Source of the DNA: Streptococcus parasanguinis CC87K
GTDB lineage: Bacteria > Bacillota > Bacilli > Lactobacillales > Streptococcaceae
DNA: 64,000 bases
NCBI RefSeq assembly: GCF_000507765.1
Contig: NZ_KI669402.1
Coordinates: forward strand, 124,001 to 188,000
Direction of reading: 5' to 3'
Every line of letters starts with the position of its first letter. Positions within the stretch are counted from its first letter, which is position 1. A program made the translations under genes and the position numbers. Shown here in pieces: positions 16,572 to 26,400 of the stretch. The notes below the pieces were generated by a model, which searched no databases, was not told where the DNA came from, and saw only the letters and a list, made by a program, of their open reading frames with translations.

Positions 16572-17432
16572 TTAAATGACATCTTGCAAGACTAAATGGT
16601 AGCAAAGAGCCAGATCTGTCAGATTTTTCAACTGGAGACCCGTTAACTCTTCCCACTTATCAATCTTGTATTGGAGCGAATTGCGATGGAGATAGAGTTG
16701 CTGAGCCGCCTTAGTCACGACTGCCCCATTTTCCCAAAGAGCGACAATGATGTCTTGCAATTGATCTTGACTTTCAATCAACTGATGCAAGCTTTCTTTG
16801 ATTGGAGTAAGATCCAGACCTGCCTGCTCGATCCCCCACAGATAGAGTTGAGAAAAGCGATAGACGCCTTGATGCCCTTCTCGGATCCAAGCTCGAAAAA
16901 CCGCCTGTTCTGCTCGGATAACCGGAGCCACTTTTCCTTCTTTTGACTCGGTCCATACTTGCCCGACCAGGATAGATAAACGAATGTTAAAATCATACTC
17001 CATGGCAGAGACAGTATCTTTTAAGATATCGGCCACAGGCAAAGACTGGTCTTGGTCCAGAATGAGCACATAATCTTGTCCACTCAATTGCAAGGTTGCT
17101 CGGAAGTTGGGCAAGAGTGTCTGCATCATCTCTAACCAAGAAGCCATCCCTTCCGCTGTTGAGTGCGATAGGTGGCAATAGACAAGCTGCATTTTTTTGA
17201 TGACCTGAGGGGCTTCTCCCTTTCCATCGATCAGGTATTGGTACCAAGGATTGGGGGCAACCTCTTCTTCACCGCCCAACCAGGAAATCAATTGTTTTTC
17301 TCGCTCGGTTAGCTCTTCTTCCTTCAGTAGCAGCCATTGATGAGCCTGAAGGGGTATCGCTACATAACCAGCTGGTGGATGGGCTTGATCCGTCACCTCT
17401 GCATGAGGAAACCACTCTCTGATATTTTTCAC
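16572..17432 (-). CDS. PucR/CdaR-type helix-turn-helix regulator
   Basis: GTG at 17432 overlaps the stop of mrnC (TAGTG) behind GAAGGAAG, giving 286 residues beginning with KNIREWFPHAEV after the start; an in-frame ATG 33 bases upstream lies inside mrnC and is less likely. The C-terminal ~60 residues form the PucR-type helix-turn-helix (VALWENGAVVTKAAQQLYLHRNSLQYKIDKW). The middle (LSILVGQVW) resembles the GGDEF-like domain of CdaR proteins. The N-terminal part is unlike any sensor I recognise. Position at the end of a housekeeping operon gives no hint of its regulon. Confidence 0.7.
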   Translation of the reverse strand: MKNIREWFPHAEVTDQAHPPAGYVAIPLQAHQWLLLKEEELTEREKQLISWLGGEEEVAPNPWYQYLIDGKGEAPQVIKKMQLVYCHLSHSTAEGMASWLEMMQTLLPNFRATLQLSGQDYVLILDQDQSLPVADILKDTVSAMEYDFNIRLSILVGQVWTESKEGKVAPVIRAEQAVFRAWIREGHQGVYRFSQLYLWGIEQAGLDLTPIKESLHQLIESQDQLQDIIVALWENGAVVTKAAQQLYLHRNSLQYKIDKWEELTGLQLKNLTDLALCYHLVLQDVI

Positions 17433-17827
17433 TACTTTCTTCCTTCTTCTACTTGCTGGATGCACCAGTTGATCAAATCTTCTAAACGAGCAAGCTCACC
17501 CGTCATATGAAGATAGCCCATAACGGCTTCAAAGCCTGTCGACATACGATAAGTCACGACATCCGCATTTTTGGCCTTGGTATGGCTATTGGTATTGCGA
17601 CCGCGCTTGTAGATCTCCAACTCTTTTTCTGTCAGAATTTCTTGCTCCAGCATACTTTCAATCAAGCTAGCCTGAGCTCTAGCAGAGACGTAGCGGGTTG
17701 CAGCCTGGTGAAGCTTATTGGGCTTGGTCATCCCTTGAAAAATCAGGTGCCTGCGAATATACATGGAATAGACCGCATCTCCTTCAAAGGCAAGGGCGAT
17801 CCCATTGATTAGATTGACATCAATCAC
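17432..17827 (-). CDS. mrnC: Mini-ribonuclease 3 (Mini-III)
   Basis: The 131-residue protein is a stand-alone RNase III catalytic domain without the double-strand RNA-binding domain. NGIALAFEGDAVYSMYIRRHL at the N-terminus holds the conserved glutamate and aspartate, and RGRNTNSHTKAKNADVVTYRMSTGFEAVMGYL holds the second acidic site. Mini-III matures 23S rRNA ends. It starts at GTG 17827 and overlaps the end of cysS by eight bases, the arrangement usual in Firmicutes. Confidence 0.93.
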   Translation of the reverse strand: MIDVNLINGIALAFEGDAVYSMYIRRHLIFQGMTKPNKLHQAATRYVSARAQASLIESMLEQEILTEKELEIYKRGRNTNSHTKAKNADVVTYRMSTGFEAVMGYLHMTGELARLEDLINWCIQQVEEGRK

Positions 17828-19163
17828 GTGTCCACCTTACACCTTCTTTTGTATCCAAGAGCTTGATTCCTTGCGCAGCCAATTCATCGCGAATGGCATC
17901 TGCTCGCGCAAAATCTTTCTTAGCCCGCGCTTCCTGACGTTCAGCGATCAAGGCTTCAATATCCGCATCCAAAACTTCTTCAACAAAGACCACTCCAAAG
18001 ACTTCTAACATCTTTGCCAAGGCATCCTTGACGTCTTGGTTGTAATGACCTGAATTGATCCATTTGGCCAATTCAAAGACAACGGTGATTCCGTTTGCGG
18101 CATTGATATCTTCATCCATGGCCGCAATAAACTTGTCCACAAAGTTTTGTAAGTCTGCTGGATCCACTTCTCCGGCGAAAGGTTGCTCATAAGTATTTTT
18201 CAAATACTTGAGGTTAGTCTCCGCATCGCGGACAGCTTTTTCTGTGAAGTTAATCGGCTTGCGGTAGTGTTGGGTCGCAAAGAAGAAACGAAGCACTTGA
18301 CCATCGATCGTCTTCAAAGCATCATGCACAGTGATAAAGTTGCCCAAAGACTTGGACATCTTGACATTGTCAATATTGACAAAGCCATTGTGCATCCAGT
18401 AGTTGGCAAAGGTTTGACCAGTTTTAGCCTCTGACTGGGCAATTTCATTGGTATGGTGCGGAAACTCAAGGTCAGCTCCACCACCATGGATATCTATGGT
18501 ATCGCCTAAAATCCCCGTTGACATGACCGAACACTCAATGTGCCAGCCAGGACGACCAGGTCCCCAAGGGCTGTCCCAAGAAATCTCTCCTGGTTTGGCA
18601 GCTTTCCAGAGAGCAAAGTCGACCGGATTTTCCTTGCGAGTTGTTTCCTCATCTGTCCGACCAGAAGCACCTAGCTCTAGGTCTTCCAAAGTTTTATTGG
18701 CTAACTTAGCATAGTTGTGGGATTTTTCCACACGGAAATAGACATCGCCTTGGCTCTCGTAGGCATAGCCTTTTTCGATTAAGTCGGTAACAAAGCGAAT
18801 GATGTCATCCATAAACTCAACCACACGAGGGTGGGCGGTTGCAGGCTTGACCCCAAGAGCCGTCACATCTTCACGAAAGGCCGCGATGTACTTATCCGCC
18901 ACTTCCTGAGGAGTAATGCCTTCTTCCTTGGCACGGTTGATGATCTTATCATCCACATCGGTAAAGTTGGAAATATAGGCAACTTCGTAGCCACGATACT
19001 CAAAGTAGCGACGAATCGTGTCAAAGGCTACCGTTGAACGGGCATTCCCCACGTGGATATAGTTGTAAACCGTTGGCCCACATACATACATGCGGACCTT
19101 CCCTTCCTCGATGGGGACAAATTCTCGCAAATCACGAGACATGGTATCATAAATTTTTAACAC
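17820..19163 (-). CDS. cysS: Cysteine--tRNA ligase
   Basis: The 447-residue protein is a full class I aminoacyl-tRNA synthetase. The zinc-binding cysteine is in [17 protein letters not shown], which also contains the HIGH-type motif (HVGN). KMSKSLGNF is the KMSKS loop and [10 protein letters not shown] with [13 protein letters not shown] completes the cysteine/zinc site. It charges tRNA-Cys with cysteine. The start is GTG at 19163, after GAAAGGAAATGAAGC. It is part of the run with cysE, which makes the cysteine precursor, and overlaps mrnC. Confidence 0.97.
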   Translation of the reverse strand: MLKIYDTMSRDLREFVPIEEGKVRMYVCGPTVYNYIHVGNARSTVAFDTIRRYFEYRGYEVAYISNFTDVDDKIINRAKEEGITPQEVADKYIAAFREDVTALGVKPATAHPRVVEFMDDIIRFVTDLIEKGYAYESQGDVYFRVEKSHNYAKLANKTLEDLELGASGRTDEETTRKENPVDFALWKAAKPGEISWDSPWGPGRPGWHIECSVMSTGILGDTIDIHGGGADLEFPHHTNEIAQSEAKTGQTFANYWMHNGFVNIDNVKMSKSLGNFITVHDALKTIDGQVLRFFFATQHYRKPINFTEKAVRDAETNLKYLKNTYEQPFAGEVDPADLQNFVDKFIAAMDEDINAANGITVVFELAKWINSGHYNQDVKDALAKMLEVFGVVFVEEVLDADIEALIAERQEARAKKDFARADAIRDELAAQGIKLLDTKEGVRWTRD

Positions 19164-19204
19164 GCTTCATTTCCTTTCTGTTTCTAGATTTTGAATCTAT
19201 ATTC

Positions 19205-19969
19205 TTATTTTTCCAACTCTAACGCAATATCGACAGCAATATCAAAGAAGGTCATAGCATCTGCTTTTCTATCTTCGCGTCTAGCATCCCATTCATGATT
19301 GTGATGATCCACATAGTCAGCCGTATAGAAAAATTGATAGACCTTGGCTTGTCGATATTGGGACCAGGCCATAATAGCTGAAGCTTCCATATCTACAACT
19401 TTCGCTCCCGCTGCTAGTCTTCGTTTAACCTTAGCAGCTGTCTCACGATAGAAGGCATCTGTGGTCCAAGACTTTGTTCGAATATGCTCAATGCCAGCTT
19501 TATCCAAGGCTTTTTCCATAGTTAAGAGTAGAAATTGCTCATAGGCTATTTCATCACTTGCTGGAGCATAGTGATAACTAGTACCTTCATCACGTAAAGC
19601 CGAGCTTGGTAGGATAATCTTATCTGCTTGAATAGACTGGTCTAGAACTCCGCAAGATCCTAAAACGATAAAGTTCTTAAATCCTCTTGCTTTGAGTTCT
19701 TCTAAGAGTCCAACAACCATTGGAGCTCCAATAAGAGCCATAGCAACTGCTACCTTACTCCCATCTTTTTCATAGATATACCATGGAAATTTGCCATTTA
19801 GATTAGTAAGATAGCCACCTTCGTAGACACCATCTATCTGCTTTACTCGTTCAAGGATTTCTCCATTAAAAGACAGAATTATAGTATCACAGATTTCTCC
19901 ACTACTAAGAAGACTTCGATCAGTTGGCTCTATAACAGCAGGTACATTTTCAAATTCTTCTAATAGCAT
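19205..19969 (-). CDS. Nucleoside phosphorylase family protein (uridine phosphorylase-like)
   Basis: The 254-residue protein belongs to the PNP/UDP phosphorylase superfamily. GAPMVVGLLEELKARGFKNFIVLGSCGVL contains the glycine-rich ribose/phosphate region, and VVDMEASAIMAW is the hallmark nucleoside-binding stretch with its Met-Glu pair. It would split a nucleoside with phosphate. The base cannot be decided by eye; uridine is the usual assignment for this subgroup. Its ribosome site (AAGGAG) lies within the last codons of the GNAT gene three bases before, so the genes are coupled. It is inserted between cysE and cysS. Confidence 0.78.
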   Translation of the reverse strand: MLLEEFENVPAVIEPTDRSLLSSGEICDTIILSFNGEILERVKQIDGVYEGGYLTNLNGKFPWYIYEKDGSKVAVAMALIGAPMVVGLLEELKARGFKNFIVLGSCGVLDQSIQADKIILPSSALRDEGTSYHYAPASDEIAYEQFLLLTMEKALDKAGIEHIRTKSWTTDAFYRETAAKVKRRLAAGAKVVDMEASAIMAWSQYRQAKVYQFFYTADYVDHHNHEWDARREDRKADAMTFFDIAVDIALELEK

Positions 19970-19972
19970 TTA

Positions 19973-20839
19973 TTACTCCTTCGCATTCAAATAAACCACC
20001 TGAGTCTGTTTGACAAAGCCAATCTTTTCATACAAACGTTTGGCACCAACATTGCTGTCTTCCACGGCAATCTGAAAGGCCTTGTCATTTTGCTCAATGA
20101 GTTGGTTGACGAGAGATTTTGCCAAATAGCTTCCATAGCCTTTTCCACGTTCATGTTCGGCTATTGCTAAACCATAGAGGTAATTCGTATTACTCGATAA
20201 ATCAACTGTACAAGTTCCAATAACCTGACCGTTTTTTAGCAAAATATATAGGCGACTTTCTGGATCTTTCAGAGCTTTAGCGACATATCTATCCACAACT
20301 TCTTTAGATTCATGTTCCTCTGAAAATGCCTGAAATTTCAACTGACTAATTTGATCCTGATACGAACGATCTGCTAACAAAACGTCCAGATTGGAAACAG
20401 TTGCCAACGGATAAGGTCTTCTATCCTTACCTAACCAGGTTTCTGTCTCTTCATCCTCGACCAGTCCCCAGTTGTTGACAAAATCAGGATGGCGCTCTAG
20501 AAAAACACGCTCTGTCTGAAAAGTCACAGACTCAATGGGATAAGATGCCGTTTCTGTCTCAAAACTTCTATACAAAGCCCGCGCAATGCCTTGACGACGA
20601 TGATTGGGGTGGACCAGAATCGCTACTTCCACATCTGGGTCATCTGCATAAACCGTTAATAGGCCAACAAGTTCACCTTTTTCATAATAAAGGAAAAAGG
20701 CGGGCATATCGGGATCAAAATTGAGCATATTGGAGAGATAAGGATCCCGAAAAGTTCCGTCATACTTCTGACAGATGGCAATAAGGGCCTTTGCTTCCAG
20801 TAGTTGGTGGTCATTCAATGTATTGGTTGCTTGAATCAC
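19973..20839 (-). CDS. GNAT family N-acetyltransferase with two GNAT-like halves
   Basis: The start is GTG at 20839 after AAGGAG. The 288-residue protein has two acetyltransferase-like halves. The first has VAILVHPNHRRQGIARALYRSF, a clear acetyl-CoA loop of the R/QxxGxG/A type, near residues 72-92. The second has LYGLAIAEHERGKGYGSYLAKS near residues 220-240 and the C-terminal NVGAKRLYEKIGF. Both loops look able to bind acetyl-CoA. The substrate is unknown. It is 12 bases after cysE in the same run. Confidence 0.82.
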   Translation of the reverse strand: MIQATNTLNDHQLLEAKALIAICQKYDGTFRDPYLSNMLNFDPDMPAFFLYYEKGELVGLLTVYADDPDVEVAILVHPNHRRQGIARALYRSFETETASYPIESVTFQTERVFLERHPDFVNNWGLVEDEETETWLGKDRRPYPLATVSNLDVLLADRSYQDQISQLKFQAFSEEHESKEVVDRYVAKALKDPESRLYILLKNGQVIGTCTVDLSSNTNYLYGLAIAEHERGKGYGSYLAKSLVNQLIEQNDKAFQIAVEDSNVGAKRLYEKIGFVKQTQVVYLNAKE

Positions 20840-20851
20840 GTAGCGATCTCC

Positions 20852-21469
20852 TTACAAGCTAGAAGACCGATGACTGGCTTCCTTAGCATGCTCCATCTTA
20901 CTCACATAGTATTCGCGTTTTTCTTCTTCTTGGTGAATGATTGGCTCATCCTTCTTACCGTGAACACGAACAATTTTAGCAGGGATTCCGACAACGGTCA
21001 CATCACTCGGTACATCGGAGACCACGACCGCTCCCGCTCCTACTTTGGCCTTGGCCCCAATCTCAATCGGACCGATGACCTGAGCATGAGCGGAGACCAA
21101 GGCTCCTTCACGAACCGTTGGATGGCGTTTACCGACATCCTTCCCTGTTCCCCCAAGGGTCACCCCGTGGTAGAGCATAACGCCTTTTTCAACAATGGCC
21201 GTTTCCCCGATAACGAGGCCCGCTCCATGGTCGATAAAGACACCGGAAGCAATGGTCGCACCTGGATGGATTTCAATCTGGGTCCAAAAACGCCAGAACT
21301 GACTATGCATCCGAGCTAGAAGCTTAAAGCCATGGTTCCACAAAAAGTGGGAAACACGGTGAGCTGCCAGTGCTTTGACGCCCGGATAGGTCAAAAGGAC
21401 CTCCAGCGAGGTACGCGCTGCTGGGTCATTTTCTTTTACAATATTGATGGTTTCACGCCACCATCCCAT
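20852..21469 (-). CDS. cysE: Serine O-acetyltransferase
   Basis: The 205-residue protein is a left-handed beta-helix acetyltransferase. An N-terminal helical part (~1-65, HRVSHFLWNHGFKLLAR) is followed by hexapeptide repeats from IEIHPGATIASGVFIDHGAGLVIGE to DVTVVGIPAKIV. HHG-type active-site features appear as LYHGVTLGGTGKDVGKRHP. It makes O-acetylserine from serine and acetyl-CoA, the first step of cysteine synthesis. It is 24 bases after pnp and upstream of cysS in the run. Confidence 0.95.
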   Translation of the reverse strand: MGWWRETINIVKENDPAARTSLEVLLTYPGVKALAAHRVSHFLWNHGFKLLARMHSQFWRFWTQIEIHPGATIASGVFIDHGAGLVIGETAIVEKGVMLYHGVTLGGTGKDVGKRHPTVREGALVSAHAQVIGPIEIGAKAKVGAGAVVVSDVPSDVTVVGIPAKIVRVHGKKDEPIIHQEEEKREYYVSKMEHAKEASHRSSSL

Positions 21470-21493
21470 ACCGTGCTCCTCCTTTTCTAATGA

Positions 21494-23716
21494 TTATTCT
21501 GAATCTTTTTGTGTAATGGTAAAGTCTTTTTTAGGTTTGTGGTCTTTGTTGTGGTGACGAGGACGATCGCCATGACGAGGACCCTTTTCACCTTTTTCTT
21601 CTGAATGTTCAGGTTTTGGCGGACGTGGCAATAGTGCTTTCATAGAAGCATCGACACGACCTTTTTCGTCAATCTTGATAATCTTGACATCCACTTCATC
21701 GCCAATCGCTACCAAGTCTTCGACACGGTTGGTACGAGTCCAAGCCATTTCAGAGATATGAACGAGAGCATCCGTCTTGTCAAAGAGGTTGACAAAGGCA
21801 CCAAATTTCTCGATCCGAACCACTTTGGCATGGTAGACTTCATCCACTTTGGCTTCACGAACCAAACCTGCAATGATTTCTTTAGCACGGTTAATCGCGT
21901 CTTGGTCGCTCGAGTAGATAGACACGTTTCCTTCTTCGTCGATATCAATCTTAACGCCTGTTTCAGCGATGATCTTATCGATGGTTTCTCCACCCTTACC
22001 GATGACAATCTTAATCTTGTCGACATCAATCTTGATGGTATCAATTTTTGGAGCAGTTGGAGCCAATTCTGGACGCACTTCTGGAATGGTTGCTTCGATG
22101 ACATCAAGGATTTCAAAACGAGCTTTCTTGGCTTGAGCAAGAGCTTCCGTCAAGATTTCTGCAGTAATCCCTTGGATCTTGATATCCATCTGAAGGGCTG
22201 TAATCCCGTCACGCGTACCTGCAACCTTGAAGTCCATATCTCCAAAGTGGTCTTCCAAACCTTGGATATCTGTCAATACGGTATAGTTATTTCCATCAGA
22301 AATGAGACCCATTGCAATACCTGCTACTGGCGCTTTGATTGGCACACCACCCGCCATAAGGGCAAGTGTTCCTGCACAGATAGAGGCTTGAGATGAAGAA
22401 CCATTTGATTCCAATACTTCTGCTACCAAACGAATCGCATATGGGAATTCTTCCAAGCTTGGCAATACTTGAGCAAGAGCACGCTCCCCAAGAGCACCGT
22501 GACCAATTTCACGACGACCAGGTGCACCGTAACGTCCAGTTTCCCCTACAGAGTATTGTGGGAAGTTATAGTGGTGCATAAAGCGTTTCTTGTACTCTGG
22601 ATCCAAACCATCGATGATTTGCGTTTCACCCATTGGCGCCAAGGTCAAGACAGAAAGTGCTTGCGTTTGTCCACGAGTAAAGAGTCCTGAACCGTGTACG
22701 CGAGGAAGGTAGTCCACTTGTGCATCCAAAGGACGGATTTCATCGACCTTACGACCGTCCGGACGAACCTTGTCTTCAGTGATCAAACGGCGCACTTCTG
22801 CGTGTTCCATTTGTTCCAAGATTTCAGCCACATCCCGCATGATGCGGTCAAATTCTTCGTGGTCTGCATATTTTTCTTCGTAAACAGCTGTCACTTGGTC
22901 TTTCACTGCTTGAGTTGCAGCTTCACGCGCCAATTTTTCTTCTACTTGGACCGCTTTTTGAAGGTCACTGTTGTAGGCTGCAATGATTTCAGCCTGTAAT
23001 TCAGCGTCCACATGAAGCAATTCTACTTCTGCTTTCTCTTTCCCAACTGCTGCTACGATTTCTTCTTGGAAGGCAATCAATTCTTTAACGGCTTCGTGCC
23101 CTTTGAGAAGAGCTTCCAACATGATTTCTTCTGATAATTCTTTAGCACCAGACTCTACCATGTTGATGGCGTGTTCGGTACCAGCTACTGTCAATTCAAG
23201 AAGCGAGCGCTCAGCTTGTTCTTGCGTTGGGTTGATGATGATTTCTCCATCGACATAACCCACTTGTACTCCAGCGATTGGTCCGTCAAACGGAATATCT
23301 GAGATAGACAAGGCCAATGATGAACCAAACATGGCTGCCATTGGTGCAGATGCATTTTCATCGTAAGAAAGAACCGTATTGATGACTTGCACTTCGTTAC
23401 GGAAGCCTTCCGCAAACATCGGACGGATTGGACGGTCGATCAAACGCGCTGTCAAAGTCGCATCTGTTGAAGGACGTCCTTCCCGTTTCATAAAGCCACC
23501 AGGAAATTTCCCAGCCGCATACATTTTTTCTTCGTAGTTGACTTGAAGTGGGAAGAAATCCCCAGTTGCCATCTTCTTAGACATGACAGCTGCCGTCAAG
23601 ACAGTTGACTCACCGTAACGTACGACAACAGCGCCATTTGCTTGCTTAGCAACCTGACCAGTCTCTACGATTAACTCACGACCCGCAAAAGTCGTTTGAA
23701 ACACTTGTTTTGTCAT
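21494..23716 (-). CDS. pnp: Polyribonucleotide nucleotidyltransferase (PNPase)
   Basis: The start at 23716 ([15 protein letters not shown]) follows AAAGGGGATTACA; a longer upstream frame lies in the leader and is not real. The ~740-residue protein has two RNase PH domains separated by a helical domain, then a KH domain ([13 protein letters not shown]) and an S1 domain (GAFVNLF...LVHISEMAW), and a charged tail. [21 protein letters not shown] and [14 protein letters not shown] are the typical phosphorylase stretches. It degrades RNA 3' to 5' with phosphate as part of the degradosome. It heads the run pnp-cysE-GNAT-phosphorylase-cysS-mrnC. Its leader is long and bounded by an inverted repeat. 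Confidence 0.97.
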   Translation of the reverse strand: MTKQVFQTTFAGRELIVETGQVAKQANGAVVVRYGESTVLTAAVMSKKMATGDFFPLQVNYEEKMYAAGKFPGGFMKREGRPSTDATLTARLIDRPIRPMFAEGFRNEVQVINTVLSYDENASAPMAAMFGSSLALSISDIPFDGPIAGVQVGYVDGEIIINPTQEQAERSLLELTVAGTEHAINMVESGAKELSEEIMLEALLKGHEAVKELIAFQEEIVAAVGKEKAEVELLHVDAELQAEIIAAYNSDLQKAVQVEEKLAREAATQAVKDQVTAVYEEKYADHEEFDRIMRDVAEILEQMEHAEVRRLITEDKVRPDGRKVDEIRPLDAQVDYLPRVHGSGLFTRGQTQALSVLTLAPMGETQIIDGLDPEYKKRFMHHYNFPQYSVGETGRYGAPGRREIGHGALGERALAQVLPSLEEFPYAIRLVAEVLESNGSSSQASICAGTLALMAGGVPIKAPVAGIAMGLISDGNNYTVLTDIQGLEDHFGDMDFKVAGTRDGITALQMDIKIQGITAEILTEALAQAKKARFEILDVIEATIPEVRPELAPTAPKIDTIKIDVDKIKIVIGKGGETIDKIIAETGVKIDIDEEGNVSIYSSDQDAINRAKEIIAGLVREAKVDEVYHAKVVRIEKFGAFVNLFDKTDALVHISEMAWTRTNRVEDLVAIGDEVDVKIIKIDEKGRVDASMKALLPRPPKPEHSEEKGEKGPRHGDRPRHHNKDHKPKKDFTITQKDSE

Positions 23717-23766
23717 TGTAATCCCCTTTGGATTGATAAAATTATACGACTTGCCTACAAAAATCA

Positions 23767-23960
23767 GGATACAAAGGGCGTGAAGAATCCCGTATGAAAA
23801 TAGGAGATTGACGCAGTGTGCCACGCACACTAGGAAATCTATCTTTTTCACTAGGGATTTAGCCCGTGTTCAACTATCAAGATACTAAGGCCGTCAAGCA
23901 ACTCAACGAGATAGGAATTTCAACAGCCTATCTGTATGTTATATCCTCATCTTTGTATCC
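23767..23960. repeat. 194-bp block with 10-bp terminal inverted repeats in the pnp leader
   Basis: GGATACAAAG at 23767-23776 is exactly inverted as CTTTGTATCC at 23951-23960. The block between fills most of the ~250-base leader of pnp. Its left end, GATACAAAGGGCGT, recurs at 37234-37247 just after the deformylase stop codon, so the end is not unique to pnp. It may be a small dispersed element (MITE-like) or a closed regulatory structure in the pnp mRNA. I saw no clear target-site duplication. Confidence 0.55.
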
Positions 23961-23977
23961 AAGCACGTATACCTTTT

Positions 23978-23986
23978 ATTTTAACA
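23978..23986 (-). promoter_or_regulatory. Extended -10 promoter of pnp (probable)
   Basis: On the minus strand TGTTAAAAT is an extended -10 (TAAAAT at 23983-23978). The -35 region is poor. It places the start of transcription about 10 bases before the inverted-repeat block. Confidence 0.45.
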
Positions 23987-24000
23987 TATTCAAGCCCAAA

Positions 24001-24029
24001 AGAAAAAGGCTTTGAGGGCCTTTTTCTTT
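24001..24029. terminator. Bidirectional terminator
   Basis: AAAAAGGC and GCCTTTTT pair around TTTGAGG, with T-runs on both strands. It separates the pnp promoter from the lipoprotein genes, which point away from pnp's upstream side. Confidence 0.7.
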
Positions 24030-24087
24030 GATTCTTCAGCAAGTTCTATATAAAAATTTTAGAGCTAGATATAGCTTCTGATTATTT

Positions 24088-24825
24088 TTACGATTTCACA
24101 AATTCTGTACTATCGACATAAAAGCGTGTTTTGTTGGTTCCACCCTTGTAGTTCTTGTTGTTGCGTTTCAAGACAAAACGTCTGTATGGGTCGGAAGTTC
24201 CTTGGATAGTCGTTGTCACTTCAACTGAATCTTCATTGATCACCCATTCGTCCGGTGAAGGGATTTCCATCGGTGGCATCGCTCCCCCACGACCGCCAGG
24301 TACAATTTCGTAGAAGGCCTTATCCTTTGTCGAATAGATCCAGCCATCTTTCTTTTCATTTGTTAGTTGGATCAGCTTGTCTTGTGAAAGACTGCGGATA
24401 GAGTCCGATGTCTCTTCTGCATCTAATTTATCAATGATATCTTGCAGATTATAGGTCCCCGGCGTGTAGGTATTGTAGTAATCAATGAACATGTCTTGCG
24501 AGTAGCCTTCAACTGCACTGTGATCGTTGTTCAACTCCAGCAAACGAGTCGGTTGTACCTGAAGTGAATAAGTCAAAGACGCACTGTTTTCAATGATCGA
24601 ATAGATATCCGCTTGGTCTGCTTTTGATAAGGTCCCAATGGCTTCTTTATCATTTTTATCTGACTTTTCTTCTTGCGACTGCTCTTTTTCTTGGGTCTCA
24701 CCAGAGGACTTCTTGATGGATGAAGTTCCTACTGGAGCATGCTTACGCTCGTAGCGTTTCGGAGCACAGGCGACTAGGGAAATTACCGAACCAACTGTTA
24801 AGAATAAAATAATAAATTTTTTCAC
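24088..24825 (-). CDS. Lipoprotein of unknown function, 245 aa (paralogue of the next gene at its N-terminus)
   Basis: The protein starts with a lipoprotein signal (MKKFIILFLTVGSVISLVAC, lipobox LVAC with Cys20) and continues APKRYERKHAP. A Ser/Lys/Glu-rich linker follows to ~65. The rest (~70-245) includes DIYSIIENSASLTYSLQV and a C-terminal beta-rich part with RRFVLKRNN. I recognise no enzyme motif. It sits ~100 bases after the related 438-aa lipoprotein and has its own promoter of the same shape (TGATAGACTAGGATA). The mature protein should be tethered to the outer face of the membrane. Confidence 0.8.
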   Translation of the reverse strand: MKKFIILFLTVGSVISLVACAPKRYERKHAPVGTSSIKKSSGETQEKEQSQEEKSDKNDKEAIGTLSKADQADIYSIIENSASLTYSLQVQPTRLLELNNDHSAVEGYSQDMFIDYYNTYTPGTYNLQDIIDKLDAEETSDSIRSLSQDKLIQLTNEKKDGWIYSTKDKAFYEIVPGGRGGAMPPMEIPSPDEWVINEDSVEVTTTIQGTSDPYRRFVLKRNNKNYKGGTNKTRFYVDSTEFVKS

Positions 24826-24929
24826 AATATCTCCTATTTTTTTATCCTAGTCTATCAAAGGAAATCTATTTACTCAGTATCAATGAAGAGACCACTAGCA
24901 AATATAATTTTTTGTTTTTCTAACCTTTT

Positions 24930-26246
24930 TTAGTCTTCCTTATAGAACAAGTCGCTTTGATCTGAAATAACATTCTGACCCCAATAAATAATATCCTTAC
25001 TATTATCAACAGAAAAATTTCCATATTTTAATGATGCAGGAAACTCTTGACCTGCTGGGAAAAAACTCATTGCTGAAGCACCAGCTGGGGCAGTTGAATG
25101 AACACTACTACTTAAGTATCCAAATTCATGATTAAAGCGGTCTACAACCTGATCTGTTGGTGCACCATTTATCTTTGATATACCGTTATCATCAAATGTT
25201 ACACTCATTCCTTTCCCATTTCTCCAGGTCCCTGCAATACTTGAAAAATCACCGTTCTGAATTTCTTGAATATTCATTCCGCTGCTTTTCTTACTTGAGC
25301 TCACTGATTTAGAACCATCCACCCGCGTTGTGAATTCAAGGGCGATCCAGCCTTGTCCAGATTCCAATTTGCCCCAAGTATGACCATCTGCCTCTACGGT
25401 TTCCGTAATGGTGTGAATTCCTTTTGCGATCATTCCTGCAGATGGAGCTGAGGTTGAGGGCTCTTTTCGAATACGGAGATCCGACACACTGACTTGCACT
25501 TGGAAGCTTTCCGATTTTTTCTCTTCGGCTTTAGCTGTTGATTTGGAATCCCCTGAACCATCAAATTTTTTCCAGTCTAGCTTACTGAGGTCCAACTGCT
25601 TGGCTGAAATCCCAAGAGCTTGCTCTGCTGTTTGGTCACCACCAATTTGAATGGTTGCTTTCTTTTCTTCCTTGGCTTCCCCTTTTCCTAGCGAATAAAG
25701 GGTCAATTCCCGGTCTGGGTTCACAGATTGCCAAGTGGCGTAGACAATTTGCCCATTATCAAAAAGGTCTAGGCTGGAGCGATAGCCACCAACCGCAGCT
25801 GTATAAGCTGTATGGAGCAATTCGGCTTCTTGACCCTTGAGGTAATAGATGGCAGAAACATATTGTTTGTTTCCCGTGTATTGATTGGACACCAAGAGCT
25901 CATCCACACCATCTTTGTTCAAGTCTGTAAAAGCGTATTGGAAGGTTACCGGAGTTCCTAAGCGCTCCAAAGCATCTAGATAGATGCTTTCTTCTGAGCC
26001 AGATTTTATCTTACCTAATTCCGCAAACAGGCCTGACTTATCGCCATTTTTAAGAGCTGTATCATACTTAGCATACCGCTCCAAAACCTCTTGATAATAC
26101 TTTTGACCCGTATCCTTCTTTTCTTTTTTAACCGATGATGACGTTGCTGTCTTTGGTTTACTTTGGCGTTCATAGCGTTTGGGCGTACAAGCCACCAGAG
26201 CTAGAACGGACGCACCCGCCAGTAGTGAAATCATAACCTTTTTCAT
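24930..26246 (-). CDS. Lipoprotein with SH3b and DUF6287-like domains
   Basis: The signal peptide ends LALVAC (Cys20) and is followed by TPKRYERQSKP, nearly the same as in the downstream lipoprotein. Residues ~50-200 look like a stress- or calcium-unrelated beta domain with LNKDGVDELLVSN, an FG-GAP-like turn. A bacterial SH3 domain follows at ~250-310 (DLRIRKEPS...GWIALEF). The last ~110 residues (FSSIAGTWRNGKGMSVTFDDNG) resemble DUF6287. SH3b domains often bind cell-wall peptides, so a wall-associated role is likely. No catalytic motif is visible. It is monocistronic by its own promoter (TGATATACTAGGATA). Confidence 0.8.
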   Translation of the reverse strand: MKKVMISLLAGASVLALVACTPKRYERQSKPKTATSSSVKKEKKDTGQKYYQEVLERYAKYDTALKNGDKSGLFAELGKIKSGSEESIYLDALERLGTPVTFQYAFTDLNKDGVDELLVSNQYTGNKQYVSAIYYLKGQEAELLHTAYTAAVGGYRSSLDLFDNGQIVYATWQSVNPDRELTLYSLGKGEAKEEKKATIQIGGDQTAEQALGISAKQLDLSKLDWKKFDGSGDSKSTAKAEEKKSESFQVQVSVSDLRIRKEPSTSAPSAGMIAKGIHTITETVEADGHTWGKLESGQGWIALEFTTRVDGSKSVSSSKKSSGMNIQEIQNGDFSSIAGTWRNGKGMSVTFDDNGISKINGAPTDQVVDRFNHEFGYLSSSVHSTAPAGASAMSFFPAGQEFPASLKYGNFSVDNSKDIIYWGQNVISDQSDLFYKED

Positions 26247-26400
26247 AAAAACCTCCTCATTTCTATCCTAGTATATCAAAAATGGTCAATTTTTCCAGCT
26301 CTTTCAAGATTTTCAAACAAGCATTTTCCCCTCTCCCTCTATGTTTCTGTCCTATTTTCTGCTATACTTAAGGAAGAATACCGATCAAAAGGAGAACATT

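Noticed and set aside
23717..23851. N-terminal extension of PNPase by 45 codons
   Set aside because: It lies in the leader and inverted-repeat block, lacks similarity to PNPase and has no ribosome site, while [10 protein letters not shown] has AAAGGGG before it.
23866..24014. GTG-started 49-codon plus-strand frame in the pnp leader block
   Set aside because: No ribosome site, and it runs into a terminator; more likely part of a noncoding element.
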